DNA of 64,000 bases, from positions 1-64,000 of the forward strand of contig JBAXSZ010000002.1 in assembly GCA_037130455.1 (NCBI GenBank), read 5' to 3'. Made by a program: the position numbers and the translations under genes. The notes below the pieces were generated by a model that was not told the DNA's origin, searched no databases, and was given only the letters and a program-made list of their open reading frames with translations. The DNA is from CAIMZW01 sp037130455. GTDB taxonomy: Bacteria > Actinomycetota > Actinomycetes > Nanopelagicales > Nanopelagicaceae. Of the stretch, positions 33,774 to 43,022 are shown piece by piece (positions within the stretch are counted from its first letter, which is position 1; every line of letters starts with the position of its first letter).

Positions 33774-33860
33774 TATTTGGAGCAGATTCTCGACTAATTC
33801 ACACCAAAGTTGGGCGCGTATCGCTTCATCCCTGAGCGAAGAAAGATAATCTTTCGCATC

Positions 33861-35933
33861 GTGGCTACTAAAGATAAAACTTCGGCAATCGAGAACAACT
33901 ACACCGCCAAGGATTTAGCGATTCTCGAAGGTCTAGATGCCGTTCGAAAACGACCAGGAATGTATATCGGGACCACGGATTCTCGTGGGCTCATGCACTG
34001 TCTTTGGGAAATTATTGATAACGCTGTCGATGAAGCTTTGGCTGGACATTGTAAAAAGATCGATATCAGTCTGGAATCAGATGGATCGGTTGAAGTTAAA
34101 GATGATGGACGGGGCATCCCGGTTGATAAAGAGCCAAAAACTGGATTGACCGGTGTCGAAGTAGTTCTGACCAAACTTCACGCAGGTGGAAAATTCGGCG
34201 GCGGTTCTTATGCAGCATCCGGTGGACTTCACGGTGTTGGCGCCTCTGTTGTCAATGCTCTGGCTTCCCGTTTGGATGCTGAAGTCGATCGCAATGGAAA
34301 GATTTATTGGATGTCTTTTCAACGCGGTAATGCCGGAATCTTTGATGGCGAAGGACCAAAAGCCAATTTCAAAGAGAGTTCTGGCCTTCGAATTATCGGA
34401 AAAGTCCCGGCCAAGATCACCGGCACTCGTATCAAATGGTGGTTTGACCGTCAGATTTTCCTCAAAGAGGCAGAGCTGGCAATAGAGGATATTTATGCTC
34501 GAGCCAGACAGACCTCCTATTTGGTTCCAGGGTTGACCCTAGTTGTCAATGACAATCGAACTTCGAAAAAAACTTCCGAAACATTTCTTCATAAAGGTGG
34601 AATTTCGGAATTCTGTTCGTACCTTCGACCCGATGAAGCTATAAGCGAAGTTGTCCGCATCCATGGCTCAGGCAATTACACCGAGACGGTCCCCGTTCTA
34701 GATGAAAAAGGGCACATGATGCCCACCGACGTCGATCGCGAAATGCAAGTAGATATTGCGATGCAATGGGGAATGGGTTACGACACCACCGTTAGTTCTT
34801 TCGTTAACATTATCTCCACTCCTAAAGGTGGAACTCATATCCAAGGCTTTGAGCGAGCCATCACAAAGGCAATCAATGATGCCATGCGTGCCAATAAAGT
34901 TTTGAAAAATAATGAAGCAGATGTGATTAAGGACGATGTTCAAGAAGGAATGACCGCTGTTGTGACGGTCCGAATGTCGGAACCACAATTTGAAGGTCAA
35001 ACTAAAGAAGTTCTGGGAACGGCCGCTGCCAACAAAATTGTTGCCGCAGTTGTTGCCGATGAGATGAAGGCATTCTTCTCATCTAGCAAGCGAATCGAAA
35101 AAGCTACAGGCAAGTTGATTATGGAAAAGATTGCCGCGGCTTCGCGAACTAGAATTTCGGCCCGGGCTCACAAGGATTTGCAGCGGCGTAAGAACGCGCT
35201 AGAAAGTTCGTCCCTACCCACCAAGTTATCCGATTGCCGTTCCGATGACACTGGTCGAACCGAACTCTTCATTGTTGAAGGAGACTCTGCTCTAGGTACC
35301 ACAAAGGCGGCTCGAAACTCTGAGTACCAAGCGATCTTGCCCATTCGAGGAAAGATTCTCAATGTTCAGAAGGCTTCGCTTTCGCAGATGCTGGAGAACA
35401 ATGAGTGCGCTTCCATTATTCAGGTAATTGGCGCCGGCTCGGGACGATCTTTCACTCTAGATGATGCTCGATACGGTCGGGTAATTTTGATGTCTGATGC
35501 AGATGTTGACGGCGCGCATATACGATGTTTGTTACTTACTCTGCTCTATCGATACATGCGCCCATTGATTGAAGCCGGACGAGTCTTTGCTGCCATCCCG
35601 CCACTCCATCGAATCGATGTCGTTGGGGGAAAGCGTGGCGAAATTCATTACACCTATTCCGATGATGAAATGCGAAAAGTATTGGCGGATCTGACTAAAG
35701 CTGGCAAACGTTGGAAAGAGCCAGTGCAACGGTATAAAGGTTTAGGTGAAATGGATGCGGATCAACTTCGGGAAACAACCATGGATCCCAACCATCGCAC
35801 CCTTCGACGAGTCACCATGAAAGATGCTGCCCAAGCCGAAGCAATATTTGAACTTTTGATGGGCAACGATGTAGCGCCACGAAAAGAATTTATCTCTAAC
35901 GCTGAAATTGATAGAGACCGAATCGACGCCTAA
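33861..35933 (+). CDS. parE: DNA topoisomerase IV subunit B (type IIA topoisomerase ATPase subunit)
   Basis: ATPase subunit, 690 aa. The GHKL domain has EIIDNAVDEALAGHC, DDGRGIPVD and GGLHGVGASVVNALA; the Toprim domain has FIVEGDSALG and MSDADVDGAHIRCLLLTL; the C-terminus has RYKGLGEMDADQL. The Glu-Gly-Asp is normal. It lacks the large GyrB-type insertion and is paired with the short ParC next door, so ParE is preferred to a second GyrB. GTG 33861 was chosen because earlier in-frame residues are not family-like; TAATCT ends 8 nt before it. Confidence 0.9.
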   Translation: MATKDKTSAIENNYTAKDLAILEGLDAVRKRPGMYIGTTDSRGLMHCLWEIIDNAVDEALAGHCKKIDISLESDGSVEVKDDGRGIPVDKEPKTGLTGVEVVLTKLHAGGKFGGGSYAASGGLHGVGASVVNALASRLDAEVDRNGKIYWMSFQRGNAGIFDGEGPKANFKESSGLRIIGKVPAKITGTRIKWWFDRQIFLKEAELAIEDIYARARQTSYLVPGLTLVVNDNRTSKKTSETFLHKGGISEFCSYLRPDEAISEVVRIHGSGNYTETVPVLDEKGHMMPTDVDREMQVDIAMQWGMGYDTTVSSFVNIISTPKGGTHIQGFERAITKAINDAMRANKVLKNNEADVIKDDVQEGMTAVVTVRMSEPQFEGQTKEVLGTAAANKIVAAVVADEMKAFFSSSKRIEKATGKLIMEKIAAASRTRISARAHKDLQRRKNALESSSLPTKLSDCRSDDTGRTELFIVEGDSALGTTKAARNSEYQAILPIRGKILNVQKASLSQMLENNECASIIQVIGAGSGRSFTLDDARYGRVILMSDADVDGAHIRCLLLTLLYRYMRPLIEAGRVFAAIPPLHRIDVVGGKRGEIHYTYSDDEMRKVLADLTKAGKRWKEPVQRYKGLGEMDADQLRETTMDPNHRTLRRVTMKDAAQAEAIFELLMGNDVAPRKEFISNAEIDRDRIDA

Positions 35934-35940
35934 ATCATTT

Positions 35941-37491
35941 CTAGAAAAGGGTGTCTTTCGCAGGTGCTGCCTCTTTTGCAGATTTAAAGGGAACGCCTTC
36001 AAGTCGGGAACGCCGTGGCGTGGCGAAGTTTTTAGAAATCACGGTGAGCTCATCTGAAACTTGTTTGCGAATTGCCGCTTCGCTTCCTAACAATTTCTTC
36101 AGTCCAGCAATTGTTGTGGATAGCTCAGATTGTTCGGTTTCTAGTTCTATTCTCGACATTTTCGTCAGACGCCGCAACGGCATATCCAAAATGTAAACGG
36201 TCTGCTCGTCGGTCAATTTAAACCCTTTGATCAGCGCCGCTTTAGCTTGCGCCGCGTCATCGCTTCCACGAATTATCTTTATAACTTTGTCGATATCGAT
36301 AATGGCTTTGAGTAAGCCGTCGACCAAGTTCAGGCGAACCTCAGCCTTATCTTTGCGATACTGCGACCGGCGGCGGACCACGTTGATTCGGTGATCGATG
36401 AAGACCTGGAGTAGGTCTCGAAGTCCCAGCGTTTGCGGCCTACCATTGACGAGTGCAACCGCGTTGATAGAAAAGGCATCTTCCATCGGGGTGAGTTTGT
36501 ACAGTTTCTCAAGAACATCTTGGGCTTCAAAGCCGTTCTTTATTTCTACAACCACTTTGGTTCCTTGTTGCCCATCGGAAAGATCTACGATGTCAGAGAT
36601 GCCTTGAATTTTCTTACTCTTCACCAGGTCGGCAATTTTCTCGACAACTTTCTCTGGGCCGATGTTAAAGGGAAGTTCAGTGATGACGATTCCCATTTTT
36701 CGGGAAGTCACCTTCTCAATGGTGGCAGTGGCGCGAACTTTAAAAGCGCCTCGGCCATTTTCGTATGCTTCTCGAATGCCGTCCATGGCGACAATTTCTC
36801 CGCCAGTTGGAAAATCGGGGGCGGGGATAAATTTCATCAAGGATTTTAAGGTGGCCTGTGGGTTTTCGATCAAATGCTTGGTAGCGGCAATTACTTCACC
36901 AAGGTTGTGTGGGGCCATATTGGTGGCCATACCTACGGCAATTCCCGTAGCGCCATTGACTAACAAATTTGGAAAGGCCGCTGGAAGGACTTGGGGTTCC
37001 ATCAGTTGTCCGTCATAGTTGGAACCAAAATCGACGGTATTTTCGTCGGATTCATTGACCATAGTTAAAGCGGCGGGAGCTAACCGAGATTCGGTGTAAC
37101 GCATGGCGGCAGGACCAGCGTCCAAAGATCCGAAGTTTCCATGACCATCAATAAGTGGCAATCTCATGGAAAAACCTTGGGCCATTCGAACCATGGCATC
37201 GTAAATGGCACCATCTCCGTGGGGGTGGAGCTTTCCCATCACATCACCGACGACTCGGGCGCATTTGACGTGGCCTTTATCTGGGCGAAGTCCCATCTCC
37301 GACATCTGGTGCAGAATTCGACGCTGAACCGGCTTTAGGCCGTCTCGAGCATCTGGAAGAGCGCGCGAGTAAATGACCGAATAGGCGTACTCGAGAAAGG
37401 ACTCTGACATTTCGGTAGAGACGTCGATATCGACGATTCGACCAGGGTTCTCACCAGGTTTTGGGAGAACGGCTTTAGGGGTGCGTGCCAT
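35941..37491 (-). CDS. parC: DNA topoisomerase IV subunit A, lacking the C-terminal pinwheel domain
   Basis: Breakage-reunion subunit, 516 aa. Intact motifs: YSVIYSRALPDARDGLKPVQRRIL, HPHGDGAIYDAMVRMAQ (Gly at the position of GyrA Ser83), catalytic Tyr in AAMRYTESRL, and the C-gate coiled coil. It stops right after ISKNFATPRRSRLEG plus a short tail, the boundary at which GyrA/ParC normally continues with ~250-300 residues of beta-pinwheel. The stop is 7 bp from the parE stop, so no missing domain lies downstream. ATG 37491 begins at the conserved N-terminus; the frame extends upstream without family likeness. Confidence 0.9.
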   Translation of the reverse strand: MARTPKAVLPKPGENPGRIVDIDVSTEMSESFLEYAYSVIYSRALPDARDGLKPVQRRILHQMSEMGLRPDKGHVKCARVVGDVMGKLHPHGDGAIYDAMVRMAQGFSMRLPLIDGHGNFGSLDAGPAAMRYTESRLAPAALTMVNESDENTVDFGSNYDGQLMEPQVLPAAFPNLLVNGATGIAVGMATNMAPHNLGEVIAATKHLIENPQATLKSLMKFIPAPDFPTGGEIVAMDGIREAYENGRGAFKVRATATIEKVTSRKMGIVITELPFNIGPEKVVEKIADLVKSKKIQGISDIVDLSDGQQGTKVVVEIKNGFEAQDVLEKLYKLTPMEDAFSINAVALVNGRPQTLGLRDLLQVFIDHRINVVRRRSQYRKDKAEVRLNLVDGLLKAIIDIDKVIKIIRGSDDAAQAKAALIKGFKLTDEQTVYILDMPLRRLTKMSRIELETEQSELSTTIAGLKKLLGSEAAIRKQVSDELTVISKNFATPRRSRLEGVPFKSAKEAAPAKDTLF

Positions 37492-37520
37492 GCGGGCTAT
37501 CTTGCCAAGAGTTGAAGCAT

Positions 37521-38408
37521 TTATGACGTAGCGACAAGCGGCCGGGCCCCGATAACTGAGACACATTGGGCAGCTAGGTCGCTGGCACCGGACAAACACT
37601 CCGTTAAATCGCGCTGATTGAGCCAAGCTGGGATAAATCCGGCTGCAAAACAATCTCCAGCGCCAGTTGTATCTACGACTTCTGCAGGCATTGCCTGCAT
37701 GTGAACAACCTCGCCACCTCGGTGTTGTGCCAACGAGCCATGGGAACCGCGCTTGATAACTACAGTCGGGCATAACTCCAGTAAATTCGTGATGGCTTGG
37801 ACTGGATCAACCAACCCCGAGAGAAAATGGGCCTCTTCCTCATTCATGATGAGAAGATCCATCAACGATAACCAGATCCGAACCTGGTCTGCGCCAGCGT
37901 GGGCCAATACTCCAACCGATGCCGGGTCAAAAACGATTTTCAAATTTCTATTTCGGGCGATCTCGATAATCTCCAAAACCCCAGCCCGAGACTCTAGGTT
38001 GAGCAGGCAATAGCCAGAGAGATAGATCGCAGTGATGTCGTCAAGATCGGGCAAATCGGTTGGACCTAGCCCTGAATTCGCTCCCGAGTCCGGAAACATG
38101 GTGCGCTCGCCACTTTTATCTACTAAAACTATTACGACGCCAGTATGAGCACCTTCGATCACGGTGTTGGCATGAGTGACGCCGTAGCGATCGAGTTCGG
38201 CTAGTACCGATTTTCCAGCTGAGTCGTCGCCGACCCGAGCCATCAAGAAGGTATCCGAACCCGTTACTGCCAGCCAAGAAGCTACATTCGCGGCGGCTCC
38301 GCCACCGTGAGTAGAAATCTGGGCTTTGGTATCGCTGGCGTAATTAATATCGGAATCTAAAATCGCGACAACATCGAGCATGATGTCGCCGATGCAGAGA
38401 ATTTTCAT
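37521..38408 (-). CDS. psuK: PfkB-family kinase, probable pseudouridine kinase
   Basis: Ribokinase-fold sugar kinase, 295 aa. N-terminal GDIMLDVVA and the GGGAAANVASWLA pocket bind substrate; the C-terminal signature DTTGAGDCFAAGF contains the catalytic Asp. It begins 6 bp after psuG, so the likely substrate is pseudouridine, phosphorylated to the 5'-phosphate that PsuG cleaves (context inference). Ribokinase or another nucleoside kinase would be the alternatives. parC follows 29 bp downstream on the same strand. Confidence 0.82.
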   Translation of the reverse strand: MKILCIGDIMLDVVAILDSDINYASDTKAQISTHGGGAAANVASWLAVTGSDTFLMARVGDDSAGKSVLAELDRYGVTHANTVIEGAHTGVVIVLVDKSGERTMFPDSGANSGLGPTDLPDLDDITAIYLSGYCLLNLESRAGVLEIIEIARNRNLKIVFDPASVGVLAHAGADQVRIWLSLMDLLIMNEEEAHFLSGLVDPVQAITNLLELCPTVVIKRGSHGSLAQHRGGEVVHMQAMPAEVVDTTGAGDCFAAGFIPAWLNQRDLTECLSGASDLAAQCVSVIGARPLVATS

Positions 38409-38414
38409 TTCTGG

Positions 38415-39305
38415 TTATGCGCTCAGCGCCATGGCAATGTGGGCTGCAAGTAGCGAATTGGATTTAATGATCTCAATGTTTACGCGAAGAGATTCGCCAT
38501 TGCTGGAAGAGTGAAAATGCTCCAGCAGAAAAGGAGTGACTGCTTTCCCGGTTACCCCTTCTTTTTCGGCCGCTTCAAGTCCGGAGTTCAACAAGGCATC
38601 ATGCAAAGTTCGATCCATTTCATGAACAACTGGATTGGTCACGACAATCGCGCACTGATCCGTTTCGATTTCGTGTCTATTATTCCAAATGGTGGCTATA
38701 TCTTGAGCGCTCTCAACACGATGCTCAATTTCATAGCCAGAGTCGGTGAGATAAAAACCTGGAAAGCGATTTGTCTGGTAGCCCAGAACTGGAACTGCAA
38801 GTGTTTCAAGACGTTCTAATGTGCCGGGAACATCCAGAATAGATTTAACGCCGGCGCAAACAATCACAATTGGAGTGCGAGCTAATGCAAGAAGGTCTGC
38901 GGATTCATCGTAAGAATGACCACGGTGCACGCCACCAAGTCCACCTGTGGCGAAGACTGAAATACCGGCCAAATGCGCAATGTGTGCTGTGGCAGCCACC
39001 GTGGTTGCCGCGCTGTGATGTGTAGCTTGGATTATCGCTAAGTCTCGGGTGGATGCCTTGACGACATTGGAGTCATTTGCGATTCGGTCCAACTCATCGC
39101 TCTCTAGCCCCACATGGATGATTCCGTCGATGAGGGCGATCGTGGCGGGAGTGGCACCGGCTGCTCGGACAATGGTTTCTACTTCATGAGCAACTTCTAG
39201 ATTTCGAGGACGAGGCAACCCGTGGCTGATAATTGTTGATTCCAAGGCCACTACGGGACGATGGGACTCCCGGGCGGCAATTACTTCTCGTGAGTACTTG
39301 ATCAT
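38415..39305 (-). CDS. psuG: Pseudouridine-5'-phosphate glycosidase
   Basis: Enzyme of about 296 aa that reversibly splits pseudouridine 5'-phosphate into ribose 5-phosphate and uracil. Typical motifs are VALESTIISHGLPRP at the N-terminus, GGLGGVHRGH, VCAGVKSILD and ETLAVPVLGYQTNRFPGFY. ATG 39305 is supported by TAATCT 7 nt upstream; a longer frame to 39404 adds non-family residues and would overlap the divergent gene's promoter. With PsuK it forms an RNA-modification salvage pathway. Confidence 0.93.
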   Translation of the reverse strand: MIKYSREVIAARESHRPVVALESTIISHGLPRPRNLEVAHEVETIVRAAGATPATIALIDGIIHVGLESDELDRIANDSNVVKASTRDLAIIQATHHSAATTVAATAHIAHLAGISVFATGGLGGVHRGHSYDESADLLALARTPIVIVCAGVKSILDVPGTLERLETLAVPVLGYQTNRFPGFYLTDSGYEIEHRVESAQDIATIWNNRHEIETDQCAIVVTNPVVHEMDRTLHDALLNSGLEAAEKEGVTGKAVTPFLLEHFHSSSNGESLRVNIEIIKSNSLLAAHIAMALSA

Positions 39306-39318
39306 GATCGCAAGATTA
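39306..39318 (-). promoter_or_regulatory. Leaderless-type -10 box (TAATCT) for psuG
   Basis: On the minus strand TAATCT (39318-39313) ends 7 nt before the ATG at 39305; no ribosome-binding site is visible. Confidence 0.5.
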
Positions 39319-39392
39319 CTGGCTAACACCTTCGCAGAAGAAAACGGTCGAAAAGTTGCGTTATCGCCGAATGCGTAAGGCAAGATGACCTG

Positions 39393-40493
39393 GTGAGTTT
39401 TCAACTATCGGACTTATCTAACTCGATATTTTCCAGCCTAGGGTTAGCGGCTCGGCCAGATGTGCTGGGGATTGGGACCAGCCCTGTGGGGCGAGAATGC
39501 CTACTTTTGATCGACGGTATGGGTTTGTCCGCCCTTAACGAATATTCCGAACTCTTTCCTATCTTTAAAGAGTTCACCAGATCGGATTCATTAACCTCAC
39601 ATTTCCCGTCTACTACGGCCACCAATTTATCTTCGCTCGGGACCGGGGAATTGGCGGGTGTGCATGGAATGTTGGGTTACACCGTGAGAGTTCCTCGAAG
39701 TGGTGATCCAGGTCGACTGCTCAACGCGTTGAAATGGGATGAACGTGTCGACCCGGTGATGTGGCAGAAATCTGCTACGAATTTCGAACGGGCAGCCGCG
39801 GCGGGGATAAGTGCAACTCATATTGCAGCAAAGCGCTATGAAGGTTCTGGTTTTACGCGTGCGGCGCTGCGTGGTTGTACATATGCAGGAGCTAATCAGC
39901 TGTCGGAAATCATTTCTTCGACCACGGCTGCGTTGGGAACTGCGCCTTCATTTGCCTATGTCTATCTCAACAATTTAGATCACGCCGGTCATGAAGCGGG
40001 AGTTGGCTCACCGTTGTGGTTGACTGCGATGCAGGTAGTGGCTGATCTGATGAAAGGGCTTTTGGAAAATCTGCCCCATGGAACCAGAATTTGGGTCACC
40101 GCAGATCACGGAATGATTAACGTTACCGATTCAATAGTTATGGGCGAGAGCAATCCCCTCATGCGCAATGTCACACTTGTCGGCGGTGAACCCCGCGCTC
40201 GCCATATTTACCTCCAAGAAGGAACTGAAGTGGCAACTAAAAAGATTTGGGAAGATTATTTAGGTGACCGAGCCCAAGTTTTTCTGAAGCGCGAATTAAT
40301 TCAATCTGGTCTAATAGGTCCAATCGTCACCGAGGATAGTCACGATCGATTGGGGGATTTAATTGTTGTCCCGGCAGATCGATTGATATTCATTGATCCT
40401 TCGAGAGTAAAGCAGGAAAGTTCTATGGTTGGTCATCACGGCGGATTAACCGCTACAGAGTTAGAAATACCCCTCTTAATGGCACAAGGTTGA
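39393..40493 (+). CDS. Alkaline phosphatase-fold phosphodiesterase/nucleotide pyrophosphatase
   Basis: Type I phosphodiesterase/nucleotide pyrophosphatase family protein, 366 aa. Metal and nucleophile motifs are LLIDGMG (Asp), FPSTTATNLSSLGTG (Thr nucleophile), LDHAGHEAG (Asp, His) and VTADHGM (Asp, His), with a final His in VGHHGGL. No signal peptide, so cytoplasmic. This family member is commonly found near sepH in actinobacteria. Substrate unknown. GTG start; it overlaps the next open frame but not that gene's chosen start. Confidence 0.85.
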   Translation: MSFQLSDLSNSIFSSLGLAARPDVLGIGTSPVGRECLLLIDGMGLSALNEYSELFPIFKEFTRSDSLTSHFPSTTATNLSSLGTGELAGVHGMLGYTVRVPRSGDPGRLLNALKWDERVDPVMWQKSATNFERAAAAGISATHIAAKRYEGSGFTRAALRGCTYAGANQLSEIISSTTAALGTAPSFAYVYLNNLDHAGHEAGVGSPLWLTAMQVVADLMKGLLENLPHGTRIWVTADHGMINVTDSIVMGESNPLMRNVTLVGGEPRARHIYLQEGTEVATKKIWEDYLGDRAQVFLKRELIQSGLIGPIVTEDSHDRLGDLIVVPADRLIFIDPSRVKQESSMVGHHGGLTATELEIPLLMAQG

Positions 40494-40504
40494 AGGAGAT
40501 GAAT

Positions 40505-41191
40505 ATGGGGCAGTCGATAACTTTTCCAAGCAACGGGGATTCATGTACTGGTTACTTATCACTTCCTGCCGGCGGCAGCGGACCTGCGCTCATAGTTATC
40601 CAAGAGTGGTGGGGATTGGTCGGACACATCAAAGATGTTGTTGATCGGTTTGCTCAAGCCGGATTTGTGGCGCTAGCCCCGGACCTGTACCACGGTGAAA
40701 TTGCCGAAGAACCGGATGTCGCCAAGAAGTTGCTCATGGAGATGCAGATGAAAAAGGCCGCGCACGACATTGCCGGAGCGGCCAATTACTTGGTATCTAG
40801 GTCAGATGTTTCTGCAACTGCCGTTGGCGCTATTGGCTTCTGTATGGGCGGATCGCTTGCTCTATGGAGCGCTACTTTTTGCGACGCGATCGGGGCTGCC
40901 GTTGGTTTCTATCCTGGTGGATCATGGGAACGGATGGCGCCCGTTTGGAGCGGGTATGCAGGCAAGGTCGCTCAAATCCATTGTGCGCATTCGGATGGAA
41001 CTTCAGCCGCACCGGGGATTCAGGAAGCAGTTACTTCGATAATTGGCGCTGGTGGGCAGGTGCAGACATTTGATTATCCCAACACGGCACACGCATTTTT
41101 CAATGATGATCGCCCAGAAGTCTTTGATGCACCTGCAGCCGCGTTGGCATGGGAGAGAACAGTAGAGTTCTTCAAGAACTCCCTTAAATAA
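40505..41191 (+). CDS. Dienelactone hydrolase family protein
   Basis: Alpha/beta hydrolase of 228 aa. The nucleophile is a cysteine, GFCMGG, as in dienelactone hydrolase; the acid and histidine are near HSDGTSAAP and NTAHAFFND. QEWWGLVGHIKDVVDRFAQAGFVALAPDLYHG is typical. ATG 40505 was chosen because AAGGAG is 6 nt upstream. Translation is probably coupled to the phosphodiesterase gene ending 11 bp before. The ring-cleavage partner for a true dienelactone pathway is not adjacent. Confidence 0.88.
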   Translation: MGQSITFPSNGDSCTGYLSLPAGGSGPALIVIQEWWGLVGHIKDVVDRFAQAGFVALAPDLYHGEIAEEPDVAKKLLMEMQMKKAAHDIAGAANYLVSRSDVSATAVGAIGFCMGGSLALWSATFCDAIGAAVGFYPGGSWERMAPVWSGYAGKVAQIHCAHSDGTSAAPGIQEAVTSIIGAGGQVQTFDYPNTAHAFFNDDRPEVFDAPAAALAWERTVEFFKNSLK

Positions 41192-41192
41192 T

Positions 41193-42023
41193 TTATTCTG
41201 GATCGCTCTTTCCGCCAAATAAAATATCGTCCCACGATGGGATTCTGATTCGCTTGGTGACGCCATCTTTTCTGGCTTCGGGATCGATTGTGGAATCGGT
41301 TTCATCCAGATCAAGTACGCCACTCACTGGAGTGCTGGAGATGCTGATAGTTCGGGTTACTTCTTCTTCGCGAACTGCCACTAAACGCGGAGCGCCAGAT
41401 TGCGGTTCGCTGGGATAAATCATTCCGTGGCTTGGAACTTTGGAACGAGGCTCTCGCTCTTCGCCGGCGATCCATTTTGCAGTTTCATCGTGAGCTACCA
41501 AGGAATGATTATGAATATCAAAAATCCACTCTGCATGCGCAATCCCATCTTTCGTGGGGTAGGTAAGCACAATTACCCAGGTGCCATTGCTTTGTCGATG
41601 AGAATTCCATTCGACTTCGGTCATATCCACACCACGTGGCGATAATTGATCCCATGTCGTAATCTGAAGCGTTGGCGAGTGCGAATCTCGGCGCAACGGC
41701 GTTTCCAACGCTAGTCCTATGACATAAGCCCGTTCCTGCAGAATTGGTCCTGAGTACTTATCAATTTTCTCCGCGCTCCACCCCGTCGCTCGAGCGAGCG
41801 CATCGATAGTTTCGCCCGCGCGAAGGCGAGCTTGAATCTGTTTAACATTGACCTCTGCCTCGTCTAGACCAGCGCTCTGGTTGACGATGGCGACCAATCG
41901 CGGCGCAACGAGCGCGGCACGCATGGATTCATCAATTTCTACCCGATAACGAGCGCCAGAACCGTCCGAAAGTTCGATGTGGCTTCCATCTTCGGATTTG
42001 CCAGTGAATTTTAAGTCTGTCAC
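41193..42023 (-). CDS. sepH: Septation protein SepH (DUF3071)
   Basis: Actinobacterial cell-division factor of about 276 aa. SepH binds and stimulates FtsZ assembly in Streptomyces and Mycobacterium (family knowledge). The N-terminal DUF3071 domain covers residues 1-170, with AGETIDALARATGWSAEKIDKYSGPILQERAYV containing the helix-turn-helix-like segment. The C-terminal part is low complexity and ends with IRIPSWDDILFGGK, the conserved C-terminal motif. GTG 42023 begins at the usual VTDLKF; upstream in-frame residues are not family-like. Confidence 0.9.
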   Translation of the reverse strand: MTDLKFTGKSEDGSHIELSDGSGARYRVEIDESMRAALVAPRLVAIVNQSAGLDEAEVNVKQIQARLRAGETIDALARATGWSAEKIDKYSGPILQERAYVIGLALETPLRRDSHSPTLQITTWDQLSPRGVDMTEVEWNSHRQSNGTWVIVLTYPTKDGIAHAEWIFDIHNHSLVAHDETAKWIAGEEREPRSKVPSHGMIYPSEPQSGAPRLVAVREEEVTRTISISSTPVSGVLDLDETDSTIDPEARKDGVTKRIRIPSWDDILFGGKSDPE

Positions 42024-42099
42024 GAGACAAGAGTGCCACAGGTAGAGCCGAAAATCGGGCAAGCACAGCCCCAAGGAATTCCAAATCAAAGAATGCCAC

Positions 42100-42111
42100 T
42101 AGATTAGGAAT
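42100..42111 (+). promoter_or_regulatory. Leaderless-type -10 box (TAGATT)
   Basis: TAGATT at 42100-42105 lies 6 nt before the ATG at 42112. The AGGA between them is too close to be a ribosome-binding site. Confidence 0.5.
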
Positions 42112-42891
42112 ATGAACCGCGTCGGAAACTTGCCCGAAGACCTTCTCGCCCTTGCAATCTCAGTCGCCGAATCTGCCGGTCAATTATTGATGCAACGGCC
42201 ACAGGTTTTAGATGTACATCAGAAAACCTCGGCGGTGGATTTTGCTACGCAGATGGATCATGCCAGTGAAAAATTGATAGTGGAGAAATTGCTCGCGGCC
42301 CGTCCCGACGATGGCATCATCGGCGAGGAAGGTTCCGAGCGAGAGAGCACCTCTGGGATTACCTGGGTCATCGATCCTCTCGATGGCACGGTCAACTATT
42401 TTTATGGCTTAGCCGGTTGGAATGTAAGTGTCGCTGCCAAGGATAGTGATGGGGTTCTCGTGGGGGCGGTATTTGCTCCGACCGTGAATACGCTGTGGAG
42501 CGCCTATCGGGGAGGAGGGGCCTTTCAAAATGGCATCGCGATTCGATGCAATGACCCAGTTCCCTTGAATCGAGCCCTCATTTCTACTGGTTTTTCTTAC
42601 AACTTAGAGCTGCGCGAAGCACAAGCTGCCCGCATTCATCGGTTAATTCCGCAGATTCGGGATCTACGTCGGATTGGCGCTGCCGCTGTAGATCTCTGCC
42701 ATGTCGCCGCCGGGTCGGTGGATGGATATTTCGAGGCTACCTTGCAAGAGTGGGATTTGGCCGCCGGGGGGCTCATCGCACAGGAGGCAGGGGCACTTGT
42801 GACGGGTCGAAATGGGGCAGTTGCCAATCACGAGATGGTGATCGCTGCTGGCCCAACGCTCCACGCCCGTTTGGTTGCGGAAATTGGCTAG
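42112..42891 (+). CDS. Inositol monophosphatase family protein
   Basis: Mg-dependent sugar phosphatase of 259 aa (IMPase/SuhB/HisN group). Metal site motifs are IGEEGSE, WVIDPLDGTVNYFYG and, near the C-terminus, WDLAAGGLIAQEAGA. Likely substrate is inositol 1-phosphate or a similar phosphoester; histidinol phosphate is possible in actinobacteria. It diverges from sepH. Confidence 0.9.
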   Translation: MNRVGNLPEDLLALAISVAESAGQLLMQRPQVLDVHQKTSAVDFATQMDHASEKLIVEKLLAARPDDGIIGEEGSERESTSGITWVIDPLDGTVNYFYGLAGWNVSVAAKDSDGVLVGAVFAPTVNTLWSAYRGGGAFQNGIAIRCNDPVPLNRALISTGFSYNLELREAQAARIHRLIPQIRDLRRIGAAAVDLCHVAAGSVDGYFEATLQEWDLAAGGLIAQEAGALVTGRNGAVANHEMVIAAGPTLHARLVAEIG

Positions 42892-42937
42892 AAACTGGGA
42901 AGGTGTGGCCGGCTTGGTGCCCAAATTGTCGCCAACT

Positions 42938-42982
42938 GCTTATTTATGGCAAGATACGGCTCTTGGCATCTGAGCCATAAGC
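42938..42982 (+). promoter_or_regulatory. Possible structured leader of rplS
   Basis: The 131-bp gap before rplS contains a hairpin GGCTC-TTGGCATCT-GAGCC (42958-42976) nested in a larger imperfect pairing of GCTTA...TGGC with GCCATAAGC. This could be a ribosomal-protein autoregulatory leader, but no known consensus was recognised. AGGA at 43012 is the ribosome-binding site. Confidence 0.3.
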
Positions 42983-43022
42983 GTAAATTCATACTTTCGA
43001 ATTATTTAGGTTAGGACCTGCT

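Noticed and set aside
37492..37773. 94-residue N-terminal extension of the ParC frame
   Set aside because: It is rich in Cys, Arg and Trp, unlike any ParC, and is antisense-strand overlap with the psuK coding region in another frame.
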